From VRUE01 sp035712345 (GTDB taxonomy: Bacteria > Actinomycetota > Thermoleophilia > Solirubrobacterales > 70-9): a DNA stretch of 64,000 nucleotides. Position numbers and translations under genes: made by a program. Below the pieces are notes generated by a model. That model was not told the origin of the DNA and did no database searches. It was given only the letters and a program-made list of their open reading frames with translations. The stretch is from NCBI GenBank assembly GCA_035712345.1, contig DASTAY010000030.1, forward strand, positions 1 through 64,000, in the 5' to 3' direction. Each line of letters opens with the position of its first letter. Positions within the stretch are counted from its first letter, which is position 1. Below, piece by piece: positions 15,779 through 23,923 of this stretch.

Positions 15779-16561
15779 TCAGGAGCTCGAGGGCGCCGGC
15801 AGGAGGCGCGAGCGAAAGAGGGAGGTCGTCGCCTGTACGGCAAGCGCGGTCGCCGCCGCCAGGCCGAAGGCGGCGGCGACGGTCAGCCCCGGCAGGGCGA
15901 CCGCGAGGATGAAGCAGAAGGCCGCGAAGCCGTAGAAGCCGAAGAGGAAGTTGCGCAGCAGGACGCTGACCTGGGCAAAGCCGCCGTGCGCGTGGGTGAA
16001 GACGGCGAGGACGCTGGTGATGATCGGGAACGGCGCCAGCAGGCCGCTGAGGTGGGGGCCGAGAGCGCCGGAGACGGCGGTCAGCGTCAGCAGGAGCCCG
16101 AGCGCCGCGAGAGCTCGGGCGGGGAGGTCCCACCAAGGCGGCGTGGCGGCGGCCAACGGTGGGCGCGCGGGGGGCAGCAGCCGCAGGCCGAGCGCGAAGC
16201 AGGCGGCGACGAAGGCCAGCGACGCCGCCGGCGGCGGTTGGGCCAGGCTGAGGACGGCGACGCCGAGCAGGAACGCGGTCCAGCCACGCAGCACGCTCGA
16301 GAAGGGGCCGGACGCCGCTGCGACCCGGCCGTAGACGACCACGAAGGCGGTCAGGGCGGCGAGCCCGAGCAGGGTGCCGGTGGCGGCGTCGGCCCCGAAG
16401 CCGCGGCCGTGGAGGATGGTCTCGACCAGCAGGATCGGGCCGGCGACGACGGGCAGCCCGCCGAGCACGCCCGCGGCGGCCACTCCCCAGCGGCGGCCGG
16501 CCAGGGAGACGGCGACCACACAGAGAGGGGCGAGGAGGAGCTTCGCCGCAAGCAGTGTCAC
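15779..16561 (-). CDS. Integral membrane protein of unknown family
   Basis: The protein has 260 residues with eight to nine hydrophobic helices spread over the whole length. Recognisable features are a glycine-rich helix (AAAGVLGGLPVVAGPILLVE), the polar FTHAHGGFAQVSVL segment near residue 190 with two histidines, and a late aromatic helix (FLFGFYGFAAFCFIL). I do not recognise the family. The His/Gly-containing segment inside a helix region could bind a substrate or metal. It is transcribed alone, and its start lies about 200 bases from the divergent SGNH gene. Confidence 0.75.
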   Translation of the reverse strand: MTLLAAKLLLAPLCVVAVSLAGRRWGVAAAGVLGGLPVVAGPILLVETILHGRGFGADAATGTLLGLAALTAFVVVYGRVAAASGPFSSVLRGWTAFLLGVAVLSLAQPPPAASLAFVAACFALGLRLLPPARPPLAAATPPWWDLPARALAALGLLLTLTAVSGALGPHLSGLLAPFPIITSVLAVFTHAHGGFAQVSVLLRNFLFGFYGFAAFCFILAVALPGLTVAAAFGLAAATALAVQATTSLFRSRLLPAPSSS

Positions 16562-16701
16562 CGCGGCAGGCTCGCAGATCGCGACGGCCGAAGGTCGCGC
16601 CGATGACGCGCCGAGCCTGCCTGCTGAGCCGGTCGACAGCTGTTCGCTGACTATTGGATTAAAACAATCTATTACTTAAACATGTACTGTCCAACCGTGT
16701 T

Positions 16702-16745
16702 AGCTTGCGCCCAACAGCGCCGGGTGAGAGCACCCGGCGCAAGCT
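16702..16745 (+). promoter_or_regulatory. Structured 5' leader of the SGNH esterase gene
   Basis: GCGCCGGGTG and CACCCGGCGC (16717-16726, 16731-16740) form a perfect 10-bp hairpin with loop AGAG. AGCTTGCGC (16702-16710) is also exactly complementary to GCGCAAGCT (16737-16745), sharing the GCGC with the inner stem. The inner stem ends seven bases before the GGGAGGAG ribosome-binding site (16747-16754). Alternative pairing could influence access to that site. No T-run follows, so it is not an obvious terminator. Confidence 0.55.
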
Positions 16746-16760
16746 CGGGAGGAGAGCAGC

Positions 16761-17561
16761 ATGAAGTGGAAGCGCATCTCAGCGGTTCTCATGGCGATCG
16801 CGATCTGCGCCGTATTCGCCAGCTCGGCGTGGGCGACGAAGTACGTCGCGTTGGGGGACTCGTACTCATCCGGCACGGGAACGCGCACCTTCTACGAACC
16901 GGAATGCCAGCGGTCCATCTACGCTTACCCGTACCTGCTGCACAATGCCCATCCCAGTTGGACGTTTGTGGATGCGGCGTGCGCCGGCGCGAAGACGGGC
17001 GACATCATCAACACCCAGGCGGCAAGCCTGACCTCGGACACCAACTGGGTCACCTACACGATCGGCGGCAACGACGCCGGCTTCTCCAGCGTGATCACGG
17101 AATGCGCGTTGCCCTCATGGGCATCCGACTGCGACGGCGCGATCGACGAAGCCCAGGCCTATATCCAGAACACGCTGCCGGGCCGGCTCGACCAGGTCAA
17201 CAACACGATCAAGTCGCACTCTCCCAACGCGGAGGTGGTCGCGCTCGACTATCCGCGCCTCTTCGACGGCGTGGATTGCAACGCGTTCACCTGGTTCAGC
17301 TCGGGTGAGATGACGCGGCTCAACGAAACGGCCGACATGCTGAAGAACGCGATCAGCGCGGCGGTCGGTCGCGCCGGCTCGAAATTCGTCTTCGGGAACG
17401 TCATCCCGCCGTTCATCGGCCACGCGGTCTGCGACGGCGGCAGCGGCTCGTCGACGGAGTGGATCAACGGCCTCTCGGACCCGGTCGGCGAAAGCTACCA
17501 CCCGAAGGTCAGCGGTCACGCCAACGGCTACTACCCGGTGGTGCACGGAATCACCGGCTGA
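16761..17561 (+). CDS. Secreted SGNH/GDSL-type esterase or lipase
   Basis: The protein has 266 residues. A signal peptide (LMAIAICAVFASSAWA) is cut before TKYVALGDSYSSGTG, which holds the catalytic Ser in the GDSYSSG block. Block III is TYTIGGNDAGFSS (the oxyanion Asn), and block V is ESYHPKVSGHANGYY (catalytic His). Six cysteines suggest disulfides, as in Streptomyces lipase/esterases of this family. It should hydrolyse lipid or polymer esters outside the cell. GGGAGGAG precedes the ATG, and a strong hairpin lies in the leader. Confidence 0.93.
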   Translation: MKWKRISAVLMAIAICAVFASSAWATKYVALGDSYSSGTGTRTFYEPECQRSIYAYPYLLHNAHPSWTFVDAACAGAKTGDIINTQAASLTSDTNWVTYTIGGNDAGFSSVITECALPSWASDCDGAIDEAQAYIQNTLPGRLDQVNNTIKSHSPNAEVVALDYPRLFDGVDCNAFTWFSSGEMTRLNETADMLKNAISAAVGRAGSKFVFGNVIPPFIGHAVCDGGSGSSTEWINGLSDPVGESYHPKVSGHANGYYPVVHGITG

Positions 17562-17631
17562 GTGCGTTCGGGCACGGCGACGGCGGGCGGCGGCTCGGCG
17601 TCGCCGTGGCCTGAAAGCCACTGCGGTTTCG

Positions 17632-18888
17632 TTACCCGTTGAGCCGTACCGGCAGCGATTTGAGCTGGTTGAGGAAGGCGGACTCGATGAAGGTCGGAGC
17701 TCCGTCCAGCGTCATCTCGGGATAGCGGGCGAGCGTCTCCTCGAGCAGGATCTTCAGCTCGAGCCGGGCGAGGGCGGTGCCGAGGCAGAAGTGGCGGCCG
17801 CCGGCGCCGAAGGCCTGGTGCTCGGGGTTGCGGTGGACGTCGAAGCGGTTCGGTTCCTCGTAACGGGTCTCGTCGCGGTTGGAGGAGGCGTACCACATGA
17901 CCACCTTCTCGCCCTTCTTGATCTTCGTTCCGTTCAGCACCGTGTCCTCGGTCGCCGTGCGGCGGAAGTGGGCGAAGGCGGGGAACATCCGCAGCGACTC
18001 CTCGACCACGCCCGGGATCAGCGCCGGGTCCTCGACCACCATGTCGCGCTGCTCGGGATCTTCGATGAGCGCCCGCATGCCGCTGCAGTAGGTCGCCTTG
18101 GTGCTGTCGTTGCCGGCGGCGACGAGCAGGAAGAAGCCCATCACGATCTCGTGCTCCTCGAGCTTCTCCCCGTCGACCTCGGAGTTGACGAGGACGCTGG
18201 TCAGGTCGTCGGTCGGGTGCTCGCGGCGCTCGGCGATCATCGTGCTGCAGCGGGCGAAGACTTCCTCGATCGCCCTCTGGATCGTCGCTTCGATCGTCTC
18301 GGCGCCTTCCGGGCTGTAGTCGGGGTCGCTGGCGGCGAGCGCGGTGTTCATCAGCTCGGCCCAGGCGCGGTCGTCCTCCTCGGGGATTCCCATGAAGCTG
18401 CCGATCACGCGGGAGACGGCGGGCTGGGCGACGTCGGTGACGAGGTCGCAGGTCTCGCGGCCCTCCAGTCGATCGAGGACCCTGGTGACGATCTCGCGGA
18501 TCGCCTCCTCGTGGGCGGCGATCCGCTTCGGCGTGAAGCCCGCCTGGAAGAGCGCCTTGAGGCGGTCGTGCTTGGGCGGGTCCATGCCTATGAACATCGC
18601 CCGCGCCAGCTCGATCGGGAAGACCTCGTCGATCGCGACGACGCCGCCGAGTTCGGAGGAGTAGGTCTGCCAGTCGCGGCTGACAGCGTGCACGTCCTCG
18701 GCGGTGGTAACCGACCAGAAACCGGCGGCCTCGGGGACTTCGGTGACCTCGCTGGTCCAATGGACCGGGCAGTGCGCCCGCATCTGGGCGAACAGCTCGT
18801 GCGGGGGGCCGTCGAGCCAGTGCTCACGCTCGAGAACCAGCTCCTGCTCGAGGTCCAGCTTCTCGGCGGTGTCGATCTCCTCGCTCAC
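17632..18888 (-). CDS. Cytochrome P450 (CYP125/CYP142-like style)
   Basis: The protein has 418 residues. The I-helix reads LVAAGNDSTKATY with AGNDST at 258-263, the ExxR is ESLR near 297-300, and the haem loop is FGAGGRHFCLGTALAR with Cys368. The GMDPPKHDRLKALFQAGFTP region is typical of actinobacterial P450s acting on sterol side chains, terpenes or alkyl chains; the exact substrate is not readable. It is soluble, with no anchor. An imperfect palindrome at 18903-18920 lies 15 bases upstream of the start and resembles the perfect one upstream of the flavin monooxygenase at 25010. Confidence 0.92.
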   Translation of the reverse strand: MSEEIDTAEKLDLEQELVLEREHWLDGPPHELFAQMRAHCPVHWTSEVTEVPEAAGFWSVTTAEDVHAVSRDWQTYSSELGGVVAIDEVFPIELARAMFIGMDPPKHDRLKALFQAGFTPKRIAAHEEAIREIVTRVLDRLEGRETCDLVTDVAQPAVSRVIGSFMGIPEEDDRAWAELMNTALAASDPDYSPEGAETIEATIQRAIEEVFARCSTMIAERREHPTDDLTSVLVNSEVDGEKLEEHEIVMGFFLLVAAGNDSTKATYCSGMRALIEDPEQRDMVVEDPALIPGVVEESLRMFPAFAHFRRTATEDTVLNGTKIKKGEKVVMWYASSNRDETRYEEPNRFDVHRNPEHQAFGAGGRHFCLGTALARLELKILLEETLARYPEMTLDGAPTFIESAFLNQLKSLPVRLNG

Positions 18889-18902
18889 GCCCCGCGGATC
18901 TT

Positions 18903-18920
18903 ACTGGCTGGCTGGCCAGT
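18903..18920. promoter_or_regulatory. TetR-type operator-like inverted repeat upstream of the P450
   Basis: ACTGGCTG-GC-TGGCCAGT has the same 8+2+8 layout as the perfect palindrome at 24976-24993, with 6 of 8 half-site positions symmetric. Its position 15 bases upstream of the P450 start suits a repressor site overlapping the promoter. Confidence 0.55.
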
Positions 18921-18943
18921 CACCAAACCGGGACGCCGCAGCG

Positions 18944-19882
18944 CTACCGGCAGGACTCGAGCGTCAGCCGCAGCCCCTCGTCGAGATCGGTCTGTGGGCG
19001 CCAGTCCAGCTCGCGCTCGGCCCGCGCCGGATCGATCGAGATCCGCTGCACCTCGCCCTCGCGGGCCGGGGCGAGCTCAGGCTCGAAGCCGTTCTCCCTG
19101 CCCTCGAGCGCGCCCAGCCGGGCGGCAAGTTCGATCACGTCGGTCTCGACCCCAGTGCCGACGTTGATCGGCCCGGTCGCGTCGGATTCGCCGGCGGCGA
19201 GCATCGCGACGACGACGTCGCCGACGTAGACGTAGTCGCGGGTCTGGCTACCGTCGCCGAATACCGTCGGGCGCTCGCCCGCGAGCAGGCGGCCGCAGAA
19301 GATCGCGATCACCCCCGCCTCGCCCAACGGGTCCTGGCGGGGGCCGTAGACGTTGCCGAAGCGCATGCTCACGGTCGAGAGCCCGTAGAGGCGCTCGTAG
19401 AGGGCGAGGTAGCCCTCGCCGCAGTACTTGCTCTGGCCGTAGGCGGAGAAGGGTTCGATCGGCGCGTCCTCCTTCAGCGGCAGCTGCTTGTCGACGCCCT
19501 CGCCGTAGATCGCGCCGCCGGTGGAGGCGAAGACGAATCTGCGCACCCCCGCCAGGCGGGCCGCCTCGAGCAGGTTCGCCGTCCCACCGACGTTGATCGA
19601 GGCGTCGAAGGCCGGATCGGCAAGCGACTTGCGGACGTCGATCTGGGCCGCGAAGTGGAAGACCGTGTCGGGGCGCTCGGAGGCGGCCAGCGCGGCGAGC
19701 GCCTCGCCGTCCGTGATGTCCAGCTCGACGAGCTTCGCACCGGCGGCCAGAGCGCCGTCGAGGTTCACGCGCCTGCCGGTCGAGAGGTTGTCGACCACGA
19801 CCACCTCCGCGCCCCGCTCGAGCAGGGCGTCGACGAGGTTCGAGCCGATGAAGCCGGCGCCGCCGGTGACCAGGGCCTTCAT
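18944..19882 (-). CDS. NAD-dependent epimerase/dehydratase (UDP-glucose 4-epimerase type)
   Basis: The protein has 312 residues. The Rossmann start is LVTGGAGFIGSNLVDALLER, followed by VVVVDNLSTGRR. The active site is ASTGGAIYGEG plus the YGQSKYCGE YxxxK motif, with RFGNVYGPRQDP after it. This is the extended SDR family that epimerises nucleotide sugars such as UDP-glucose/UDP-galactose in the cytoplasm. The length equals that of short actinobacterial GalE-like enzymes. No sugar transferases are nearby, so its pathway is open. Confidence 0.88.
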   Translation of the reverse strand: MKALVTGGAGFIGSNLVDALLERGAEVVVVDNLSTGRRVNLDGALAAGAKLVELDITDGEALAALAASERPDTVFHFAAQIDVRKSLADPAFDASINVGGTANLLEAARLAGVRRFVFASTGGAIYGEGVDKQLPLKEDAPIEPFSAYGQSKYCGEGYLALYERLYGLSTVSMRFGNVYGPRQDPLGEAGVIAIFCGRLLAGERPTVFGDGSQTRDYVYVGDVVVAMLAAGESDATGPINVGTGVETDVIELAARLGALEGRENGFEPELAPAREGEVQRISIDPARAERELDWRPQTDLDEGLRLTLESCR

Positions 19883-19908
19883 GAGGCGGCGATCCTAAAC
19901 GCTCGGCC

Positions 19909-21087
19909 TCAGGTCCCGTCGCATTCCCCCCGCCGCCGTTCGAGCAACCTCCGCTCGGCCGCGTCCTCGGTCATCTCCAAGGCCCGGCCGTAGGCGCGCC
20001 GGGCCTCCTCGTTGCGGCCCAGGCGGCGGAGCAGCTCGGCGCGGGTCGAGTGCAGGTAGCGGTAGTCGTCGAGCTCGAGCGAGTCGGCGATCGCGAGCCC
20101 TGCCGCGGGCCCCTCCGCTTCGGCGATCGCCGCCGCCCGGTTCAGCTCGACGACCGGCGAGCCCGAGAGGCGGGCCAGCTCGCCGTAGAGGGCGACGATC
20201 TGCGGCCAGTCGCGCGGCTCGCTCGCGTGCAGCGAGGCGATCGCGGCCTGGATCACGTAGGGACCGCGGCCGTGCAGCGCAAACGCCCGGTCCAGCGAGG
20301 CGCGGCCCGCGGCGATCTCCCCCTCGTCCCAGAGCGAGCTGTCCTGGTCGGCGAGCAGGACCAGGTCCTCGCCCTGGAAGCGCGCCTCCCGCCGAGCGTC
20401 GAGCAGCAGCATCATCGCCAGCAGGCCGTGGACCTCGGGCTCGTCGGGCATCAATTCGGCGAGCGCGCCGCCCAGCCGCAGCGCCTCGGCTCTGAGCTCG
20501 CCGCGCCCGCTGTAGCCCTCGTTGAAGATCAGGTAGACGACTGCGAGCACGGCGGCGATCCGGTCCGGCAGCAGGTGGTCGGGCGGGACGCGGAAGGGAA
20601 TCGCCGCCGCCTTGACCTTGCGCTTGGCGCGCACCAGCCGCTGCGCCATCGTCGCCTCCGGGACGAGGAAGGCGCGGGCGATCTCAACCGTGCTCAGCCC
20701 GCCCAACGTGCGCAGGGTCAGCGCCACCTGGGCCTCCGTCCCCAGGGCCGGATGGCAGCAGGTGAAGACCAGCTCGAGCCGCTCGTCCGGGAACGCAGGG
20801 CTCTCCATCTCGCTCTCGGCTCTCGTTGTCGCTTCCGCCTCCAGCAGACGCCTCTTCTCGGCCAGGTTGCGCTCGCGGCGCATCCGGTCGATCGCCCGGT
20901 TGCGGGCCGTGCTGACCAGCCAGCTGTCGGGATTGGCCGGCTCGCCCTCGCGCGGCCAGCGCTCGGCGGCGACGGCGAATGCCTCCTGGGCCGCTTCCTC
21001 GGCGAGGTCGATGTCGCCGAGGAAGCCGACCAGGGCGGCGAGGACGCGTCCCCACCGCTCGCGGAAGGTGCGCTCGACGATCGCTAC
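19909..21087 (-). CDS. ECF-type RNA polymerase sigma factor (SigJ/DUF6596 type), start codon unclear
   Basis: The protein has about 390 residues. The sigma-70 region 2 is visible (DIDLAEEAAQEAFAVAAERW, then NPDSWLVSTARNRAIDRMRR), region 4 (VALTLRTLGGLSTVEIARAF, EATMAQRLVRAKRKV), then a long C-terminal domain with YLIFNEGYSGRG and TPR-like helices, typical of the sigma factors paired with YCII proteins. The YCII stop lies at 21084-21086, yet the sigma frame has no ATG, GTG or TTG near there; the overlapping codon is GTA (21085-21087) and the next candidate is ATC. I place the 5' limit at that overlap. Confidence 0.87.
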   Translation of the reverse strand, partial: VAIVERTFRERWGRVLAALVGFLGDIDLAEEAAQEAFAVAAERWPREGEPANPDSWLVSTARNRAIDRMRRERNLAEKRRLLEAEATTRAESEMESPAFPDERLELVFTCCHPALGTEAQVALTLRTLGGLSTVEIARAFLVPEATMAQRLVRAKRKVKAAAIPFRVPPDHLLPDRIAAVLAVVYLIFNEGYSGRGELRAEALRLGGALAELMPDEPEVHGLLAMMLLLDARREARFQGEDLVLLADQDSSLWDEGEIAAGRASLDRAFALHGRGPYVIQAAIASLHASEPRDWPQIVALYGELARLSGSPVVELNRAAAIAEAEGPAAGLAIADSLELDDYRYLHSTRAELLRRLGRNEEARRAYGRALEMTEDAAERRLLERRRGECDGT

Positions 21088-21443
21088 CGCTCCGCCAGCG
21101 GTCGCACCTCGATCGCGCCGCCGAGGCGCGCCGCCGGGATCCGGGCAGCCAGCTCTATCGCCGCGTCGAGGTCGTCCGCCTCGAAGAAGAGGTACCCGCC
21201 GAGCGCCTCCTTGATCTCGACGAAGGGCCCGTCGGTGGTCAGCGCCTTGCCGTCCTCGACGCGCACCGTCGTCGCGGTCTCCGGCGGCTGCATCCGCACG
21301 CCGGAGCTGACGCCGGGGGTTTCGTTGATCGCCTGGTAGTCGGCGTAGACGGCCTTCTGCTCGTCCTCGCCGAGGCGAGCCCATGCCTCCGGGTCGTCCG
21401 GGGTGGGGGTGGAGCCCTGATGGATCAGCAGCATGTACTTCAT
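21084..21443 (-). CDS. YCII-domain protein paired with the ECF sigma factor
   Basis: The protein has 119 residues; the ATG at 21443 has AGGAGG six bases upstream. It starts MKYMLLIHQG and carries the YCII core with EDEQKAVYADYQAINETPG, DGPFVEIKEALGGYLFFEAD and the final EVRPL. YCII domains have a ferredoxin-like fold with a conserved His/Asp pair and unknown chemistry. Genes of this type sit directly upstream of ECF sigma genes in many actinobacteria and probably modulate them. The stop overlaps the sigma reading frame. Confidence 0.92.
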   Translation of the reverse strand: MKYMLLIHQGSTPTPDDPEAWARLGEDEQKAVYADYQAINETPGVSSGVRMQPPETATTVRVEDGKALTTDGPFVEIKEALGGYLFFEADDLDAAIELAARIPAARLGGAIEVRPLAER

Positions 21444-21559
21444 CGCGTTCCTCCTTTTCGGGGATGGTCCCCTATTAGACGAACGGGATGTGGCGAAATC
21501 GACAGCCGACCACCTGGTTTGCTTCAATCGGGTGACCAGAGAAAGGAGGTGGTCCTAAC

Positions 21560-21604
21560 TTGATTCACATGCTTGATGGGACTCTGGAGGTGCAGGGCCG
21601 CTAG
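21560..21604 (+). CDS. Candidate 14-codon leader peptide behind an extreme Shine-Dalgarno
   Basis: TTG at 21560 opens a frame reading (M)IHMLDGTLEVQGR before a TAG at 21602-21604; an in-frame ATG lies at 21569. It begins four bases after AGAAAGGAGGTGGTCC, so initiation should be very strong unless that site is paired with 21508-21515. Nothing similar follows in frame. It could be a regulatory peptide ORF whose translation controls folding downstream, or a chance frame. Confidence 0.4.
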   Translation: MIHMLDGTLEVQGR

Positions 21605-21717
21605 GCGCCGCACTGGTTCGGGCGCCCGGCGGAATCCACCCCGGGCACCGGCGATCGTCAGGGAGGCGGGTCTTGTCCCACCCGTTCGCTGTTCCCGTGT
21701 TCGTCTCCAAGCACCAG

Positions 21718-21750
21718 GCCGGGGCCGCCTTCGGGTGGCCCCGGCTCTTT
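21718..21750 (+). terminator. Strong UUCG-loop terminator
   Basis: CCGGGGCCGCC-TTCG-GGTGGCCCCGG gives eleven stacked pairs (one G-U) closed by a UUCG tetraloop, extended by G21718-C21745 and followed by CTCTTT. It terminates the small plus-strand unit just before the convergent aldo/keto reductase stop at 21777. Confidence 0.7.
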
Positions 21751-21776
21751 CGTCAGGCCTCCAGACGCAGGCGGCC

Positions 21777-22649
21777 TCAGCCTGTGGGCGCTTCGCTCAG
21801 CCGCTCGAACTCCTCGTCGCTGAGCTCGATCTCCGCCGCCGCCACGTTCTCTTCCAGGTGGCTGACCGAGGACGTGCCGGGAATCGGGACCATCACGGGC
21901 GAGCGTCGCAGCAGCCAGGCCAGCGCTATCTGACCCGTGCTCGCCCGATGCGCAGCGGCGATCTCGGCGGCGGCCGCGCCGGGCTCGGCGAGGTCGCCCG
22001 CGGCGAGCGGGAACCAGGGGAAGAAGCAGATGCCGAGCTCCTCGCAGCGCTCGAGGACGTCCTCGGAGCCGCGGTCGGAGAGGTTGAACCGGTTCTGGAC
22101 GGAGACGACGTCGACGATCTCGCGCGCCTGTTCGAGCTGGGCGACCGTGACGTTCGAGATGCCGACGTGGCGCACCTTGCCCTCTTCCTGCAGTTCCTTC
22201 ATCGCCCCGACCGAGTCTTCGTAGGAGACGTCGGGGTCGGGCGAGTGCAGCTGGTAGAGGTCGATCTGGTCGACCTCGAGGCGACGCAGCGAGCCCTCGC
22301 AGGCCTGCTTGAGGTGGTCGGGGTGGCCATTGCGCGGCCACTCGCCGGGCCCCGTGCGCTCGAGACCCCCCTTGGTCGCGATCGTCAGGCCCCTGTACGG
22401 GTGGAGGACGTCGGCGATCAGCTCCTCGCTGACATGGGGGCCGTAGGAGTCCGCCGTGTCGATCAGGTTGATGCCCAGCTCGGGGATGCGACCGAGCACC
22501 GAGAGCGCTTCCTGGGGATCCTCGGGCTCTCCCCAGACCCCCTTGCCGGTGATGCGCATCGCGCCGAACCCCAGACGTCGCACCGATATGTCGTCGCCCA
22601 GCCTGAGTGTGCCGGCCGAGCTGTCCGTGAGTGGCCCGGCTGCGGGCAT
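21777..22649 (-). CDS. Aldo/keto reductase
   Basis: The protein has 290 residues. The catalytic tetrad is visible: Asp and Tyr in INLIDTADSYGPHVSE, Lys in LTIATKGGLERT, and His in LYQLHSPDPDVSYED. The NADPH-binding end is in PGTSSVSHLEEN. The RLGFGAMRITGKGVWGEP start fits the subfamily of YccK/oxidoreductase-like AKRs. It reduces aldehydes or ketones with NADPH; the physiological substrate is unknown. It is followed downstream by the UUCG terminator of the opposite strand. Confidence 0.9.
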   Translation of the reverse strand: MPAAGPLTDSSAGTLRLGDDISVRRLGFGAMRITGKGVWGEPEDPQEALSVLGRIPELGINLIDTADSYGPHVSEELIADVLHPYRGLTIATKGGLERTGPGEWPRNGHPDHLKQACEGSLRRLEVDQIDLYQLHSPDPDVSYEDSVGAMKELQEEGKVRHVGISNVTVAQLEQAREIVDVVSVQNRFNLSDRGSEDVLERCEELGICFFPWFPLAAGDLAEPGAAAAEIAAAHRASTGQIALAWLLRRSPVMVPIPGTSSVSHLEENVAAAEIELSDEEFERLSEAPTG

Positions 22650-22739
22650 CCCTCGCCTCCTTGATTGGTTTGGGCGCTCCTACCCGGTCACGTCTGAATG
22701 CACACCTGTCGGGAGTCGTCGGGGGTCGCGGCGATCCGG

Positions 22740-23765
22740 CTAGGCGAGCAGGCTCCGCGCGCACTCGGCGATCGTGTCGTCGAGTGGGCGGGGGGACCAG
22801 CCGAGCATCGCTCGGGCCTTCTCGCCGGAGACCGCCGTCTTCTTGCCGAGCTGGCCGGTGACCGACCGCGCGCTGGGATCGAAGAGCGCCATCGCGCGGA
22901 CCAGCAGGTTCGGCACGGTGCGGGTCGGCACCTTGGCGGCGTCCTCCCCCAGGCGGTCGCGGAGAACCGCGGCGACCTCCGACATCCACCTGAAGGAATC
23001 GACCGCGATGAAGCGCTCCCCGCCGGCCTCGGGCGCAGTCATCGCGCGGATCTCCAGGTCGGCGACGTCGCGCACGTCGACGAAGCTGAAGCCGATCCGC
23101 GGCACGCCGGGCATCCCACCCAGCAGTCGTTCGATCGCCTGCAGGGAGAAGGAGCGGCCGTCACCCATCACCGGGCCGACGATCGCGCCCGGGTTGATCG
23201 TCGTCAGCTTCCCCTCCTCGCCGCGCTCGCGGACGAGGTCCCAGGCCGCCAGCTCGGCGATCGTCTTCGAACGAGCGTAGGGCGTCATCTTCAGGTTGTC
23301 GGGGTCGCTCCAGTCCCGCTCGTCCAGCGCCCGTCCGGACGCAGCCTTGCCGCCGCCGGTGATCGCGGCGACCGAGGAGGTGACGACGACCCGCTCGACT
23401 CCCGCGTCGAGGGAGGTGCGCAGCACCCGCAGCGTGCCCTCGCGCGCCGGCACGATCAGCTCGTCGGCGTCCTTCGGCTGGACCGGGGGGAAGGGCGAGG
23501 CGACATGGAGGACGTAGTCGCAGCCCTCGACCGCGCTGTCCCAGCCCTGGTCGGAGAGGAGATCGGCGGCAAGCACCGCGAGGCGGTCGCCGGCGTCGAC
23601 CTGCGAGGCGACCGCGGCGCGGACCTCGGGCTCGCGCGCGGGGTCGCGCACGGTGGTGCGCACCGTGTAGCCCTGGCGCAGAAGCTCGACCACGCACCAA
23701 CCGCCGAGAAAGCCCGAGCCGCCGCTGACGAGGACCGTCTTGCTGTTTGCTCCGGCACCCTCCAC
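22740..23765 (-). CDS. NAD(P)-dependent extended SDR (dihydroflavonol-reductase-like aldehyde reductase)
   Basis: The protein has 341 residues. The cofactor motif is VLVSGGSGFLGGWCVVELL, then TVRDPAREPEV, and the active site is VVVTSSVAAITGG with YARSKTIAE (YxxxK). The HVASPFPP strand is characteristic of the dihydroflavonol-4-reductase/cinnamoyl-CoA-reductase-like branch that reduces carbonyl compounds. It stands alone about 90 bases from the aldo/keto reductase, in the same orientation, and could be co-regulated with it. Confidence 0.88.
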   Translation of the reverse strand: MEGAGANSKTVLVSGGSGFLGGWCVVELLRQGYTVRTTVRDPAREPEVRAAVASQVDAGDRLAVLAADLLSDQGWDSAVEGCDYVLHVASPFPPVQPKDADELIVPAREGTLRVLRTSLDAGVERVVVTSSVAAITGGGKAASGRALDERDWSDPDNLKMTPYARSKTIAELAAWDLVRERGEEGKLTTINPGAIVGPVMGDGRSFSLQAIERLLGGMPGVPRIGFSFVDVRDVADLEIRAMTAPEAGGERFIAVDSFRWMSEVAAVLRDRLGEDAAKVPTRTVPNLLVRAMALFDPSARSVTGQLGKKTAVSGEKARAMLGWSPRPLDDTIAECARSLLA

Positions 23766-23923
23766 TTAGCTGCGCAGTATGACCGTGAGAGCACTCGGGT
23801 GTTCGATCGAGTGGAGCTTCCCTGCTCCTCGCATTGCGCATACAAAGTCCACAGCGGTCGAATTTCGCCCCCGGGGCGCTAGGCTGATCGTGCTTTCCGC
23901 GCTCACTCGTGATTGGGGGACTT

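Larger units (their letters stand above)
21481..21752 (+). ncRNA. Small structured transcription unit with near-perfect anti-SD complement (candidate)
   Basis: Between the divergent YCII gene and the convergent aldo/keto reductase lies a plus-strand unit with no ordinary gene. AGAAAGGAGGTGGTCC (21540-21555) matches the complement of the 16S 3' end at 15 of 16 positions. Upstream GACCACCT (21508-21515) is an exact complement of AGGTGGTC (21547-21554), and CTGGT/ACCAG (21514-21518, 21535-21539) offers a competing stem. A 14-codon ORF follows, and an 11-bp UUCG-loop hairpin ends the unit. It is not a family I recognise, and transcription is inferred. Confidence 0.5.
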
